From assembly GCA_946803715.1 (NCBI GenBank), contig CAMPET010000074.1:159747-203430 (forward strand): a stretch of DNA of 43,684 nt, in the 5' to 3' direction. The notes below the pieces were generated by a model that was not told the origin of the DNA, did not search any database, and worked only from the letters and a program-made list of their open reading frames with translations. Position 1 is the first letter of the stretch. Every line of letters starts with the position of its first letter. This DNA is from Beroe ovata. Taxonomy: Eukaryota > Ctenophora > Nuda > Beroida > Beroidae. Below, in pieces: positions 24,599 to 33,799 of this stretch. The position numbers and the translations under genes are program-made.

Positions 24599-24834
24599 TG
24601 GGATCTACTGCAAAAGAGTGCGACTTGAGACAATATCGTTAATGAAGATCTCAATAATTCATCAAGACTGTGCTTGAATCCATCATTTAAACAATTGGTA
24701 AGACGAGGGAAGAATGAAATAAAAGATTAAGTTTTAAATGATAACTTCATCACATCTGTCAACATTTCACTTCAAAAATCATAATCTGAACATAAAAATT
24801 GCATAACTACACTCTACAGCAGTTAAACTGCTGT
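24599..24834. other. 236-bp MSH5 to CPEB-A gap
   Basis: It must contain the MSH5 3' end and the CPEB-A 5' end. I find no AATAAA on the minus strand. It has a perfect 17-bp palindrome at 24817-24833, a TTTTTAT at 24792-24798 and an acceptor (CTCTTTTGCAG) 9 nt before the CPEB-A ATG. Confidence 0.6.
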
Positions 24835-27453
24835 TCAATGTTGTAAGTTATTTATGAACTTAACAAAATTCTTATAATCATCAAGATTACTAAAATCGAC
24901 AGAGAGGAACTGTTCAACGATTTTTGAATGAACCTCACTACATTTCCAAAGTGATGAAATGGGCTTCTGCCGGGTAATCGATTCCAATATCTCATGTGCC
25001 CGTTGAATGATCGTACCATCTATTCCTACAAGCTTTGCCACATGATTTGCGTGTGAATGAAGACAATAGCCATCAATCAGCTTATAAAGATAAATGAAGC
25101 CATTTTCGTCACTGGTAATCTCAAAAGTTTTGAATTCCGAAAAGTTGGATGAAAGCAAAAGATTGTTCTTAAAAATAGCGTGGTAGTGTGTAGCTGCCAA
25201 AACAAATGGACATCCATTTTCTTTTGAAAGCCAGAAATTTAATATCGATGTAAATAAAGCAATACCATCATGATATGAGGTACCTTTCCCAAACTCGTCA
25301 ATAATCACAAGCGACCTGTCTGTTGCATTGACAATAGCCTTTGTTATCTGGTTCAAATCCAAGACGAAAGTCGACAAATTTATTGACACGGATTCCACAC
25401 ATTTGATGCGAGTGAATATTGAATCACATAAACATATTTCAGCACATGTTGCTGGCACTGGAGCTCCAATATGAGCCATGTAGACAATCAGTGCAATTTG
25501 CTTCAAAAGAACACTTTTGCCACATGCATTTGGACCCGAAATTATCTTCATGAATCCTCGTGATGAGTTAAAACATAAATCGTTCGGTACAAACTGGTTG
25601 GAACACATTTCATATAAGATATGCCGACCACCTTGAATATTGATTGTTTTATCACTTGTTATGTGCGGAAACACGAGATTGAAATCCTTTGAAAAAGATG
25701 CTATAGATAGCATACAATCTAAATCGGACGAAAAGTCAAGTGCTTTAAGTATTACCTCAACATACTGTAGAATTGTATTCTGGAGCCGATGCATTATTCC
25801 AGATTCATGATCCCATATCTCACTCTGAGTGTCTCCGAGCAGTCTGTCTAACTCCTTGGTGTGTTCACTCTTGTAATATACCGATTCATTATTAACAAAC
25901 ATAAACTCCAAATTCTGAAGGCAGTAACCTTCTTCTTCCTTGATGAAGGTGTAGTGAGGTAGCTTGAGTAAGTAGCCTAGTTGAGGAAGATAGATGACAT
26001 TACACTCTAGCACACGGGAATCCAACAAGGATAACTCTTGTTCTGCTACCTTTGTCATGAGTTCAGGAAGTCCATTAAAAACCTGTTTCTTTTCATCAAG
26101 GTCCTTGTCAATTCCATGATTCACAACAAATTTGTTTTTGGTCTTTGACTCTTCGAAATCAATGATTTTATTGATCATGGCCAGAATTTCTTTGAGACCT
26201 GAAAAATCAACACTGCCAACAAGTGAAATTATTTCGATCCTGTTTTCTATAGAAGCACATAAGTCTATTATGCAAGTTAAGTTATAAAGCGTTTTATACA
26301 GAACACTCCATTCAGAAACTGATATATGTGAACTGGTCATCTTGGCAATTATTTTCGTAAGACTTTTGACGTGCTTCAAGCAATCATTAAATGCCATTAC
26401 CTTATCAAGATTCTCGTTGAGTGAAAAAAAAGAAATTGTTTCTTGTCGCTGTTTTATCACACTGACATCACGTGATGGAGTCTTAAACCAATGTTTCAGT
26501 CTGACAGATCCAAGCCTTGATTTTGTCCTATCCATTTGGCCAAAGAGACTCAATCCTTCCTTTCCTGATGACCTTAATCCTCTCTTTACTGAAGAAGGAT
26601 GATTCTCATTTTGAAATATCTGTAGTGCAAGAAATGTATCATTGTCTAGATATAAGGAGGAAAGCAAAGATACTCGACAGATTGAAAGTACAGGGGCTTG
26701 TATATAGCTGTCTTCAAGCTCAATGCCGATTCTGTTTTGATCAATATACCTGAGGAGTGCACCTGCAGCTTTGATACTATTTTTGTCATCAAAATCGAGT
26801 AACGAACTGACCCATATATCTTTGTGATCATTTGAAGCCGTTGCTTTCATGTGGTTGCTAGGTAATAATGTCTGCAATCTTCGTTTTGCTAAATCATAAG
26901 CAAAAAGTGAGCTTGCTACGATTTCGAGTCCATTTTCCCCTTCATGAAAATAATTCTCATTCAGGAGTTCTGCCAGCTTCGACTTTTGCTTTGAATTGAT
27001 GATGATTTTATCAGGATTGCATTGGTAGCATATTCTTAGTGAATTTGATAACAAATCGGTTTCAGAAATTTCCTTGAACACATTTAATACACAGTTTTCT
27101 GTGTCATAGAAAGCAGCACCGACGGTATTTTTATAAACAATGAGTGCCAAGAAACTTTGATCAGAAACTGATGCAACAGATGTATTTACAGTATTTCGAG
27201 ATGTGCTCACTATGATATCATCAGCATGAAGATTGACAAGATCATTCACGTCATAGTTTTCTGAATCGGGAGCATTGATTAGTGTACGTTGCAGAATTTC
27301 TTTCTTTACATTTTTTTGCCGCTTTTTTGGCGGAGGATGTGAGAATGAAGGTGTGCTATCCGTTTCAATTTCATTCTCAAGCTTTGTAATATTCTCAAAT
27401 GACGAATCGTGACCCAATGAGGTCGAACAATTTTTTTCATTGAAATGATTCAT
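24835..27453 (-). CDS. MSH5: MSH5, meiotic MutS homologue
   Basis: MutS-family ATPase that with MSH4 stabilises crossover recombination intermediates in meiosis; it lacks the N-terminal mismatch-recognition domain. Single coding exon, 872 residues (human 834). It begins with a basic Lys/Arg-rich tail (PPPKKRQKNVKKE), then core/lever regions. The C-terminal ATPase has Walker A GPNACGKS (about residue 640), Walker B LVIIDEFGKGT (about 714) and a THYH switch. MSH5 rather than MSH4 is indicated by DLNQITKAIVNAT, IDEFGKGT (MSH4 has IDELGRGT), the HANHVAKLVG segment and the QKPISSL motif equivalent to human GKPIKPV. All catalytic motifs look intact. It is flanked on both sides by CPEB paralogues on the same strand; its stop is 236 bp from the CPEB-A start. 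An acceptor sequence lies 14 nt upstream of the ATG. No intron was detected inside the ORF. Confidence 0.94.
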   Translation of the reverse strand: MNHFNEKNCSTSLGHDSSFENITKLENEIETDSTPSFSHPPPKKRQKNVKKEILQRTLINAPDSENYDVNDLVNLHADDIIVSTSRNTVNTSVASVSDQSFLALIVYKNTVGAAFYDTENCVLNVFKEISETDLLSNSLRICYQCNPDKIIINSKQKSKLAELLNENYFHEGENGLEIVASSLFAYDLAKRRLQTLLPSNHMKATASNDHKDIWVSSLLDFDDKNSIKAAGALLRYIDQNRIGIELEDSYIQAPVLSICRVSLLSSLYLDNDTFLALQIFQNENHPSSVKRGLRSSGKEGLSLFGQMDRTKSRLGSVRLKHWFKTPSRDVSVIKQRQETISFFSLNENLDKVMAFNDCLKHVKSLTKIIAKMTSSHISVSEWSVLYKTLYNLTCIIDLCASIENRIEIISLVGSVDFSGLKEILAMINKIIDFEESKTKNKFVVNHGIDKDLDEKKQVFNGLPELMTKVAEQELSLLDSRVLECNVIYLPQLGYLLKLPHYTFIKEEEGYCLQNLEFMFVNNESVYYKSEHTKELDRLLGDTQSEIWDHESGIMHRLQNTILQYVEVILKALDFSSDLDCMLSIASFSKDFNLVFPHITSDKTINIQGGRHILYEMCSNQFVPNDLCFNSSRGFMKIISGPNACGKSVLLKQIALIVYMAHIGAPVPATCAEICLCDSIFTRIKCVESVSINLSTFVLDLNQITKAIVNATDRSLVIIDEFGKGTSYHDGIALFTSILNFWLSKENGCPFVLAATHYHAIFKNNLLLSSNFSEFKTFEITSDENGFIYLYKLIDGYCLHSHANHVAKLVGIDGTIIQRAHEILESITRQKPISSLWKCSEVHSKIVEQFLSVDFSNLDDYKNFVKFINNLQH

Positions 27454-28166
27454 GGCATACTAAACACCTGTAGGAGTGTAAGGACTTACTCAATGAGTTT
27501 ATACAATGACTGGTAGGAATTCATAGATTATTCACGATCAGATAAGATGTAGAAATTATTTGCATTCATAGTTGTAGCAATTAAAGCTCATCATTAATAC
27601 ACAGTGCGTTGATAGCAAAAAATACAGTATCAGAAACGTTACAGAGTAACCAGCAGTGCCAATCATAAAACATGGCTCATCTGAACTAGAATTTTTGGAG
27701 ACCGACTTCTCAGTGCATATTTCAAAGCTACCTCAGTCCGATTATGAAAAAATAAACTTCAATAAGTACATAATTTGGTTAAATCAATACATCATTTCAA
27801 AGAGGGTTGTCCACAAACTCTTAATTTCATAGACAACCCTTCCTTATATTAACAACAATCATTAATTGCAAGAAATAAAATGAGATGAGATCTATAAACA
27901 ATAAACATATCATTGATCTCTTATTTAGCTTTTCAAAAATTAACAAACAATACAATTAATACAGAAATATACATTAAAATCAAATAACTGAATGCTTGCT
28001 CAATTGTCACTGATATGAATTTGATTAGATACTTACTTAATTAAGTATCAATATGTTATTTTGTGTCAAATAGTTTTTATTTGTCAAATATCAACTACCT
28101 AACAACATATGATTCGTATCTTTACGCCTAAGTGCACTGACTTCATGCCTCTAACATTATCAAGAG
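27454..28166. other. Intergenic: MSH5 5' flank and CPEB-B 3' flank
   Basis: 713 bp, AT-rich, no gene. An acceptor (CTCCTACAG) sits 14 nt upstream of the MSH5 ATG, and a minus-strand AATAAA near 28077 could serve CPEB-B. Confidence 0.5.
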
Positions 28167-29330
28167 TTAATATTCAAATTTACTCTTCCTTCGAATAGGA
28201 AAATGGTTCAGATTTTCAGGTGTCATATGTTGCTTCTCCCAACAATGATTACAAAAATATTCAAAGCATTGTTTCTCCTTGCAGAAGTTGGGAGCATCGT
28301 CTTCAGCACACACAAAGCATCTTTGGCCATCAATACAAGGTTCTATTTGTACCTTCTTGCTGAGCTTTTTAGCTTCAATTTGGATAAAGTTCGCGATGAT
28401 GGCCTTAGTGTAGCTTTCCACTGATCCAAATGTGACTCGACCGGAACCAGTAGGATATTTATGACGATCTGTATCAATTGTTACCAAAACAACATCGCCA
28501 AACATCTTATTGAAGATGAATGCAATTGCTTTCGCATGGAGGCGGCCATGTAGAGCTCCAATAAAAACTGTGAACTTTGATTTATGTGAATCTAATGGTT
28601 CACAAAATGCAAATTTGCTGTCAGATGTCTGCCATGGAATGACTTGCAGTTGCTTGTGCTTCTTTTTGTAAACTATATTGAAATTGAACGTCTCACATCC
28701 GCCTTCTATGACAAGATCACATGCATACAGTAAATTTCGTACATTTTCATTGGTACTAAATATTATGTAGAGATAACCTTTTGGCGTGTTCCTAGAGTTA
28801 GGTCTGCTTTCAGGCCATTCGATTGTGGCATCTTTGTCATACTCGCTGAAGATATCAATGATGTCCTCTTCTGTCATGTCTCGCTGAATGCCACCAATGA
28901 AAATCTTTTTGCTGAAAATACCTGATCCACTGCTGAAGTCTCTCTTCTCCAGATCACCCTCCCATAGCTTTGGATGTTGATCGTTCTTGAAAGAATTATA
29001 GAACTCCAGACTGGCATCATTCTTTTCAGAAGACATAGGAACTGCATAACTCGTTTTTTCATGCTGAGGAGGATTTTGAGGCGCCCATTTTGAGTCACAT
29101 GACATTGAAAAGAAAGACCAATCATTATCAGGGTTCTTGGAAGGCTCTCCAGCTCGTGCAAAATGATTTCTATAATCACCACGAAAATCACTATAATTAT
29201 CAGACTCTTGGAAATTTCTCAACTGATTGTATGGTGTTGCGGAAGCTTTATTTTGGCCAATATTGAGGATCTCGTGAAGCTGGCGAGTCAAAGGAGTCAT
29301 ATTGCATATCTGATTACCTTGATTAGACAT
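28167..29330 (-). CDS. CPEB: CPEB-B: divergent CPEB1-type protein
   Basis: 387-residue single-exon ORF starting MSNQGNQICN (an in-frame ATG eight codons further up lies before a likely acceptor). The N-terminal 120 residues are Asn/Ser/Gln-rich. RRM1 carries KIFIGGIQRDMT and KGYLYIIF, and RRM2 FTVFIGALHGRLHAKA and YPTGSGRVTF. The ZZ domain has CFVC, NFCKEKQCFEYFCNHCW and a terminal NHFPIRRKSK. The linker before RRM1 is KLWEGDLEK instead of the CPEB1 TWSGxLPP, and the VPWDIT of RRM1 is changed to IQRDMT, so RNA recognition may differ from CPEB-A. It shares with CPEB-C the unusual sequences EGGCETFN and FIGALHGR, so B and C are sister copies. Role inferred: mRNA-specific translational control in germ cells. 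Confidence 0.87.
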   Translation of the reverse strand: MSNQGNQICNMTPLTRQLHEILNIGQNKASATPYNQLRNFQESDNYSDFRGDYRNHFARAGEPSKNPDNDWSFFSMSCDSKWAPQNPPQHEKTSYAVPMSSEKNDASLEFYNSFKNDQHPKLWEGDLEKRDFSSGSGIFSKKIFIGGIQRDMTEEDIIDIFSEYDKDATIEWPESRPNSRNTPKGYLYIIFSTNENVRNLLYACDLVIEGGCETFNFNIVYKKKHKQLQVIPWQTSDSKFAFCEPLDSHKSKFTVFIGALHGRLHAKAIAFIFNKMFGDVVLVTIDTDRHKYPTGSGRVTFGSVESYTKAIIANFIQIEAKKLSKKVQIEPCIDGQRCFVCAEDDAPNFCKEKQCFEYFCNHCWEKQHMTPENLNHFPIRRKSKFEY

Positions 29331-29878
29331 CCTTGGAATAATGATTAAGTACAAAATATGTTAATATATGTTTCGAAACATAGGATTCATTATCATAGAT
29401 CATTTACCTAAAACAATAACCAATTTTGAGAGGACACGAAAATAGAAAACCAAGACTACCTAACAAAACTAAAATTTTATGAGAACATATCATATGATGC
29501 CTATGGTATAAAACTATAAAAGTGATAAAAATATTTTCTTCCAAACATACTTCTCCTTATCAACATAATACATAGAAACATATTGCAGTGATAAATCAGA
29601 ATGATTTTTCTGTTGTCATCTGATTAGATATATGTTTAAATCTTTTAAAAAGTTGATAATGATGAAAACATTGATTATTGAACTGCTAAAAATGTGCCAT
29701 GAAAGTTTATTTATGTGGCTTTGGATTGTAAAACAAGATAAACATTTCATGCTATTAATAAACTTAATAGAGTATGGCTTCTAAAACGATCAAACATAAA
29801 CTACAGATTAAAAAACAAAACTGATTAAACAATTGCAGTTTCAATTTAACGAAAAATGCATGATAATATTAAATCACG
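29331..29878. other. Intergenic: CPEB-B 5' flank and CPEB-C 3' flank
   Basis: 548 bp, AT-rich. Minus-strand AATAAA near 29708 and a TTTTTTAAT element near 29810 are within reach of the CPEB-C stop. Confidence 0.5.
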
Positions 29879-30946
29879 TTAACTAGAACGTTCTACCACA
29901 TTCTTAGACTTTCTTCTTATTGGCTGATGTTGTGATTGGCTATGCCTGAGAAGCCAACAGTGATTGCAATAATAGTCAAAGCATTCGGGTTCACGACAAA
30001 AGTTAGGCACATCCTCCTCAGAACAGTTACAACATTTCTGTCCATCTATGTACGGTTCTATCTGAATTCGCTTGCTAACCTTTCTGGACTCAACTTGAAT
30101 ATAATTAGCAAGTATAGCATTTCGGTAACTTTCATGGTTTCTAAATGTTATTTTACCAGATCCAGTGGGATATTTGAACTGATCCACATCTATACTGACA
30201 TCCAGCACTTGGTTGAAAATCGAATTGAAAATGAAAGCAATTGCTTTTGCATGCATCCGACCATGAAGAGCGCCAATAAATACAGTGAACTTCATATTCT
30301 TAGCAAATGATTTGGAAGCATCAAAAGTGAAATGACGATCAGAAATCAGCCAAGGGATAACTTGCAATAGCTTCTTTTTGTTTTTAAACATCACAGCAAG
30401 ATTGAATGTTTCACATCCTCCCTCCATCACAAGATCGCATAAAACAAGTAGTTTCTTGACAGAATCACTGGAACTGAGAACAATGTGAAGATACCCTTTT
30501 GGCATCTTGTGATTTTGTCTAGTTTCAGGCAATTCTATGAATGCACCGTCATCATACTGCTTGAAGATGGAAAGCACCTCTCCCTCATTGATATGACGAC
30601 TGATACCACCGACGAAAATTTTTCGTGAGAATTCAGATGAGTCATTTATAAGACGGTTTTCAAAATCGCCATTCCATTGAGTAGATGGAAGTTCATCAAC
30701 AGCAAGGGAAGACTGAGGCTCAGATTCTGGAATAGGAGAAAAACATGCATTGGAGCGACCTTGATACCCATGATAGGGAATCCTTGCTGGACCATTTGGA
30801 GATGTGAGCATGTGCTGCATTGTATTATATGGAGAGTAGGTAGGAGGACAGCTGTAAATTGCGTTTTGATGCATCTGTGGGGGTTGAAAGAAGAGTTGAT
30901 TGCCATGAAAGACATGCTGCTGTGCATTTTCTCCAGACGGGAACAT
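29879..30946 (-). CDS. CPEB: CPEB-C: divergent CPEB1-type protein
   Basis: 355-residue single-exon ORF starting MFPSGENAQQHV. The N-terminus is Pro/Gln/Tyr-rich. RRM1 has KIFVGGISRHIN and a changed RNP1 (KGYLHIVL, with His where Tyr or Phe normally stacks on RNA). RRM2 has FTVFIGALHGRMHAKA and YPTGSGKITF. The ZZ domain is complete (CCNC, NFCREPECFDYYCNHCW, RHSQSQH). The conserved EWP after RRM1 beta-2 is ELP here. It is closest to CPEB-B (shared EGGCETFN, IRRKSK). It is the shortest and, by motif decay, the most derived in RRM1. The acceptor TTTACCAG lies 7 nt before the ATG. Function by family: binding to CPE-containing mRNA. Confidence 0.87.
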   Translation of the reverse strand: MFPSGENAQQHVFHGNQLFFQPPQMHQNAIYSCPPTYSPYNTMQHMLTSPNGPARIPYHGYQGRSNACFSPIPESEPQSSLAVDELPSTQWNGDFENRLINDSSEFSRKIFVGGISRHINEGEVLSIFKQYDDGAFIELPETRQNHKMPKGYLHIVLSSSDSVKKLLVLCDLVMEGGCETFNLAVMFKNKKKLLQVIPWLISDRHFTFDASKSFAKNMKFTVFIGALHGRMHAKAIAFIFNSIFNQVLDVSIDVDQFKYPTGSGKITFRNHESYRNAILANYIQVESRKVSKRIQIEPYIDGQKCCNCSEEDVPNFCREPECFDYYCNHCWLLRHSQSQHQPIRRKSKNVVERSS

Positions 30947-31282
30947 CCTCCACCTGGTAAATGTATAGAATCATGAACTTTGTCACATCTTTATATTACG
31001 CCTATTACATTATTTGTTCTATGAATTCACTATTTAGGTATCCGTCTAGATCATGTAAGTCAATTAGAGAAACTCCTATCTAACCAAATAAATGGCTTGA
31101 AAACAAAATACAGTTTTATCCTGCAATGAATATCTGAAATGCAATTCGAAATGAGCATTATGCATTGCTGTGTTGATATATATATTCAACAGAGTTCTAC
31201 AAAAAGCAGACAATCATTACATTCACAAATTAATAACTATAGCAATTATTAAAAATAATAAACAAATGTAACATTACAAAGT
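30947..31282. other. Intergenic: CPEB-C 5' flank and CPEB-D 3' flank
   Basis: 336 bp, AT-rich, no gene. TTTTTAAT on the minus strand at 31248-31256 lies just after the CPEB-D stop. Confidence 0.5.
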
Positions 31283-32692
31283 TCAGTGTGAGGAATCTGC
31301 ACTATGGTCTTTATTTTTGTGGTGTCTTGAAACAGAAACATGTTGGTGCAAGTTCCTATGCTTCCGTTTCCAACAAAGTTCACAATAATATTCAAAACAT
31401 TCAGTTTTACAGAACTTCTTCCCAGGGGCATTTTTGCACATACTGCAAAGCTCGTCTTCCATGTAATGCTGGATTTCAATAGATTTAGGACCAAAAGTTG
31501 ATGTCTTGACTTCGATATAGTTAGCATTTATGGCTTTGATGTAACTGCTCCTGCAGCTGAAACGAATACTTCCTGATCCTGTTGGGTAGTTGAATTCATC
31601 TGTATCAATCTTTACAGATACCACATTCTTGAAAAGGCTATCAAAGATTATATATAATGCTTGGGCATATAGTTTTCCATGCAAACCTCCAACAAATATA
31701 GTTGGACAAGCACTTTCATCAATGTTAAGGTTTCTTTCCTCCCAATAGTTGTCTGAGGTCAGCCATGGAACAATTTGCACGTGCTTATTGCGGTTACATT
31801 TAATCCTAAAATTGAATGTTATTGAACCTCCATTACTCTCAGTGCCACTATCTTTGATTTGGTCAACAAGATTTTTCACGCTATCTTCTGCTTCAAATAT
31901 AAGATAAAGGTATCCTTTGATCCTAACATTTGAACTGACTGAATCCCTTGTTGGCCACTGGATCGCAAAAGTTCCAAACTTACCAAAGGCGATCCTAAGT
32001 TGATCTTCTGTGATATCCCATGGAACACCACCAACAAAGACCTTCCTACTATAAATAGGCATTTGGTGAATTTCTCCTGGGGCCCTCTTACGTTTTGGTA
32101 GAACACCTTCCCAATATTCACAAGACTTTTCAGAGGCATATCTTGTATTCCTGGTAGTATCAACTATTCTTTCATTGTTAGTTGGAGTAACATCTGGTTC
32201 AAATGAAACAGTTGAGTGAGTTATAGATTGTTCATAGGATGAGTGGTTATTGCTACTAGAATAGTAAGAATCCAGTTGGACATGATACTGATTCAGCGAA
32301 TCCTCTCTAAGATGATAGTAGTATGAAAGGTACCTATCACAGTTGCCAATCACTTCTTGAAGCCTCCATAATTCACAGATGGTGTCATTAAGTCTATCAG
32401 AGTTTTCATAAGGCAAGCTTTTTTCAAGTTCTGAAACATATACAGGAGCAGAACTAAATTTTTGAATTGGGCCATTATGAAAATTTGATGTATCTTTGCT
32501 AGAATAACTTGAACTCATTTCTTCATAATATTCCACTGTATTTCCAATATTACCATCTTCTTTCATATAATTTTCATTTCTATGCTGTTCATTCCTATGA
32601 TTAGAGTTGACAAATGTTATTGTTTCTTTACTTCGCAATCTCTCTGTGAGGTCATCAAAGCCATGAACATAATCAGAATAGTTCATTGTCAT
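31283..32692 (-). CDS. CPEB: CPEB-D: CPEB1-type protein
   Basis: 469-residue single-exon ORF starting MTMNYSDYVHGF. A long Ser/Tyr/Asn-rich N-terminus (about 210 residues) precedes RRM1, which keeps KVFVGGVPWDIT as in CPEB-A, with KGYLYLIF as RNP1. RRM2 has TIFVGGLHGKLYAQAL and YPTGSGSIRF. The ZZ domain has CSMC, FCKTECFEYYCELCW and HRNLHQH. The linker is EYWEGVLPK. It is intermediate between CPEB-A and the B/C pair. It is the first gene of the co-directional CPEB-MSH5 block, with GCGCGC foldback elements about 0.8-1.1 kb upstream. The acceptor ACTTTCAG lies 11 nt before the start codon. Whether it is an oocyte or testis paralogue cannot be said from sequence. Confidence 0.87.
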   Translation of the reverse strand: MTMNYSDYVHGFDDLTERLRSKETITFVNSNHRNEQHRNENYMKEDGNIGNTVEYYEEMSSSYSSKDTSNFHNGPIQKFSSAPVYVSELEKSLPYENSDRLNDTICELWRLQEVIGNCDRYLSYYYHLREDSLNQYHVQLDSYYSSSNNHSSYEQSITHSTVSFEPDVTPTNNERIVDTTRNTRYASEKSCEYWEGVLPKRKRAPGEIHQMPIYSRKVFVGGVPWDITEDQLRIAFGKFGTFAIQWPTRDSVSSNVRIKGYLYLIFEAEDSVKNLVDQIKDSGTESNGGSITFNFRIKCNRNKHVQIVPWLTSDNYWEERNLNIDESACPTIFVGGLHGKLYAQALYIIFDSLFKNVVSVKIDTDEFNYPTGSGSIRFSCRSSYIKAINANYIEVKTSTFGPKSIEIQHYMEDELCSMCKNAPGKKFCKTECFEYYCELCWKRKHRNLHQHVSVSRHHKNKDHSADSSH

Positions 32693-33440
32693 CTCTAAGC
32701 ATCCTGAAAGTTAATATAATTTTCAAAGAATGAATTTTCAATAAACGAATGTTGTTCAATAAAATAGAAATGCATTCATGCAAATGCAATATCAAAGTGC
32801 TTAGCCCACAACAATCAGACAACTTTTTAACCAAAATAAAAGCATGTACGAATCACTCCTCATTAGCAACATAAATTGATGTTTAACAGTTAAGTTTGGC
32901 AATTTAAATTGCAAATGAAATATCATAATGTAAGTAAAATGTGAATAAAACCAAGCAAAAAATTGAAAATCCATAGGACAAGTCATACCCAAAAATTGTG
33001 CAATGTGCACTGCCTTCCAACTATCTCATGCAACATTACGATGCAATGAACAATAAATTAATGCAGAATTGCAGAAGGACCTGCTGTCAAACACAAGGTA
33101 ATAACAAGACCTTTAAATTCAGCTGTGGTCAAGACAGACTGGTTAATGGTGTCAATTAGCAAAACCACTTTTAGAACTGGTTAATAGTTGTGCACTTTAC
33201 CTATGGACAAGCAGATTAAACACCAAACACAATGGAGATCTTCGGCCTTGACTTTATGGCTGATTGCGAGAAAAAGCAGACAGATATAAAAATATGCGTT
33301 TCTTGTGTGACCCAAATACTTTGCAATTGCACGCGCTGTGCGGTTCCGGGTTCCGTGGTTTGGTCTTTTTCACTTGTCAATCCACGATCCGATATAGATA
33401 TATATAGACCCTGTCAAGAATTTCGTACTGCGCGCGCGGC

Positions 33441-33542
33441 GCAAACTTATTCTTGCCGGATGTTATCTGTCCACTGTTTCTTGCGCGCCGCGCGCAAGAA
33501 ACAGTGGACAGATAACAGATAACATCCGGCAAACTTATTCTT
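33441..33542. repeat. Foldback element with flanking 14-bp direct repeats
   Basis: 33-bp arms (33455-33487 beginning GCCGGATGTTATCTGTCCAC; right arm ending GATAACATCCGGC) meet at a CGCGCCGCGCG centre. The right arm has a 7-bp AGATAAC duplication. The direct repeat GCAAACTTATTCTT at 33441-33454 and 33529-33542 looks like a target-site duplication. No coding capacity. Confidence 0.85.
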
Positions 33543-33625
33543 CGCGGCTTGCATCATGGCGGTCCAGCATCTCAAAACAAGGCCTTGCCACAATGTCTAT
33601 CATTGATCGACTTGCCGCGTGCCGC

Positions 33626-33799
33626 GGCCGGATGTTATCTGTGCCTTCGTAGTTCGTGTCCACTTACAACTGTTTCTTGCGCGGCGCGCGCGCCTTCATC
33701 GAAGGCCGAAACTGGAATGTGGAAACTGTTTATGTTTCGGCCTTCGATGTTCGATGAAGGCGCGCGCAAGAATTAACAGTGGACAGATATCATCTGGCA
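33626..33799. repeat. Larger foldback element of the same family
   Basis: Left arm GGCCGGATGTTATCTGTGCC, then CTGTTTCTTGCGCGGCGCGC and CTTCATCGAAGGCCGAAAC. The right half is GTTTCGGCCTTCGATGTTCG, GAAGGCGCGCGCAAGAA and ACAGTGGACAGATATCATCT. TGATCGAC flanks both sides (33604 and 33802). Confidence 0.8.

Noticed and set aside
24835-27453. MSH4, or a mismatch-repair MSH2/MSH6
   Set aside because: No N-terminal mismatch domain, and IDEFGKGT, DLNQ and HANH residues are those of MSH5.
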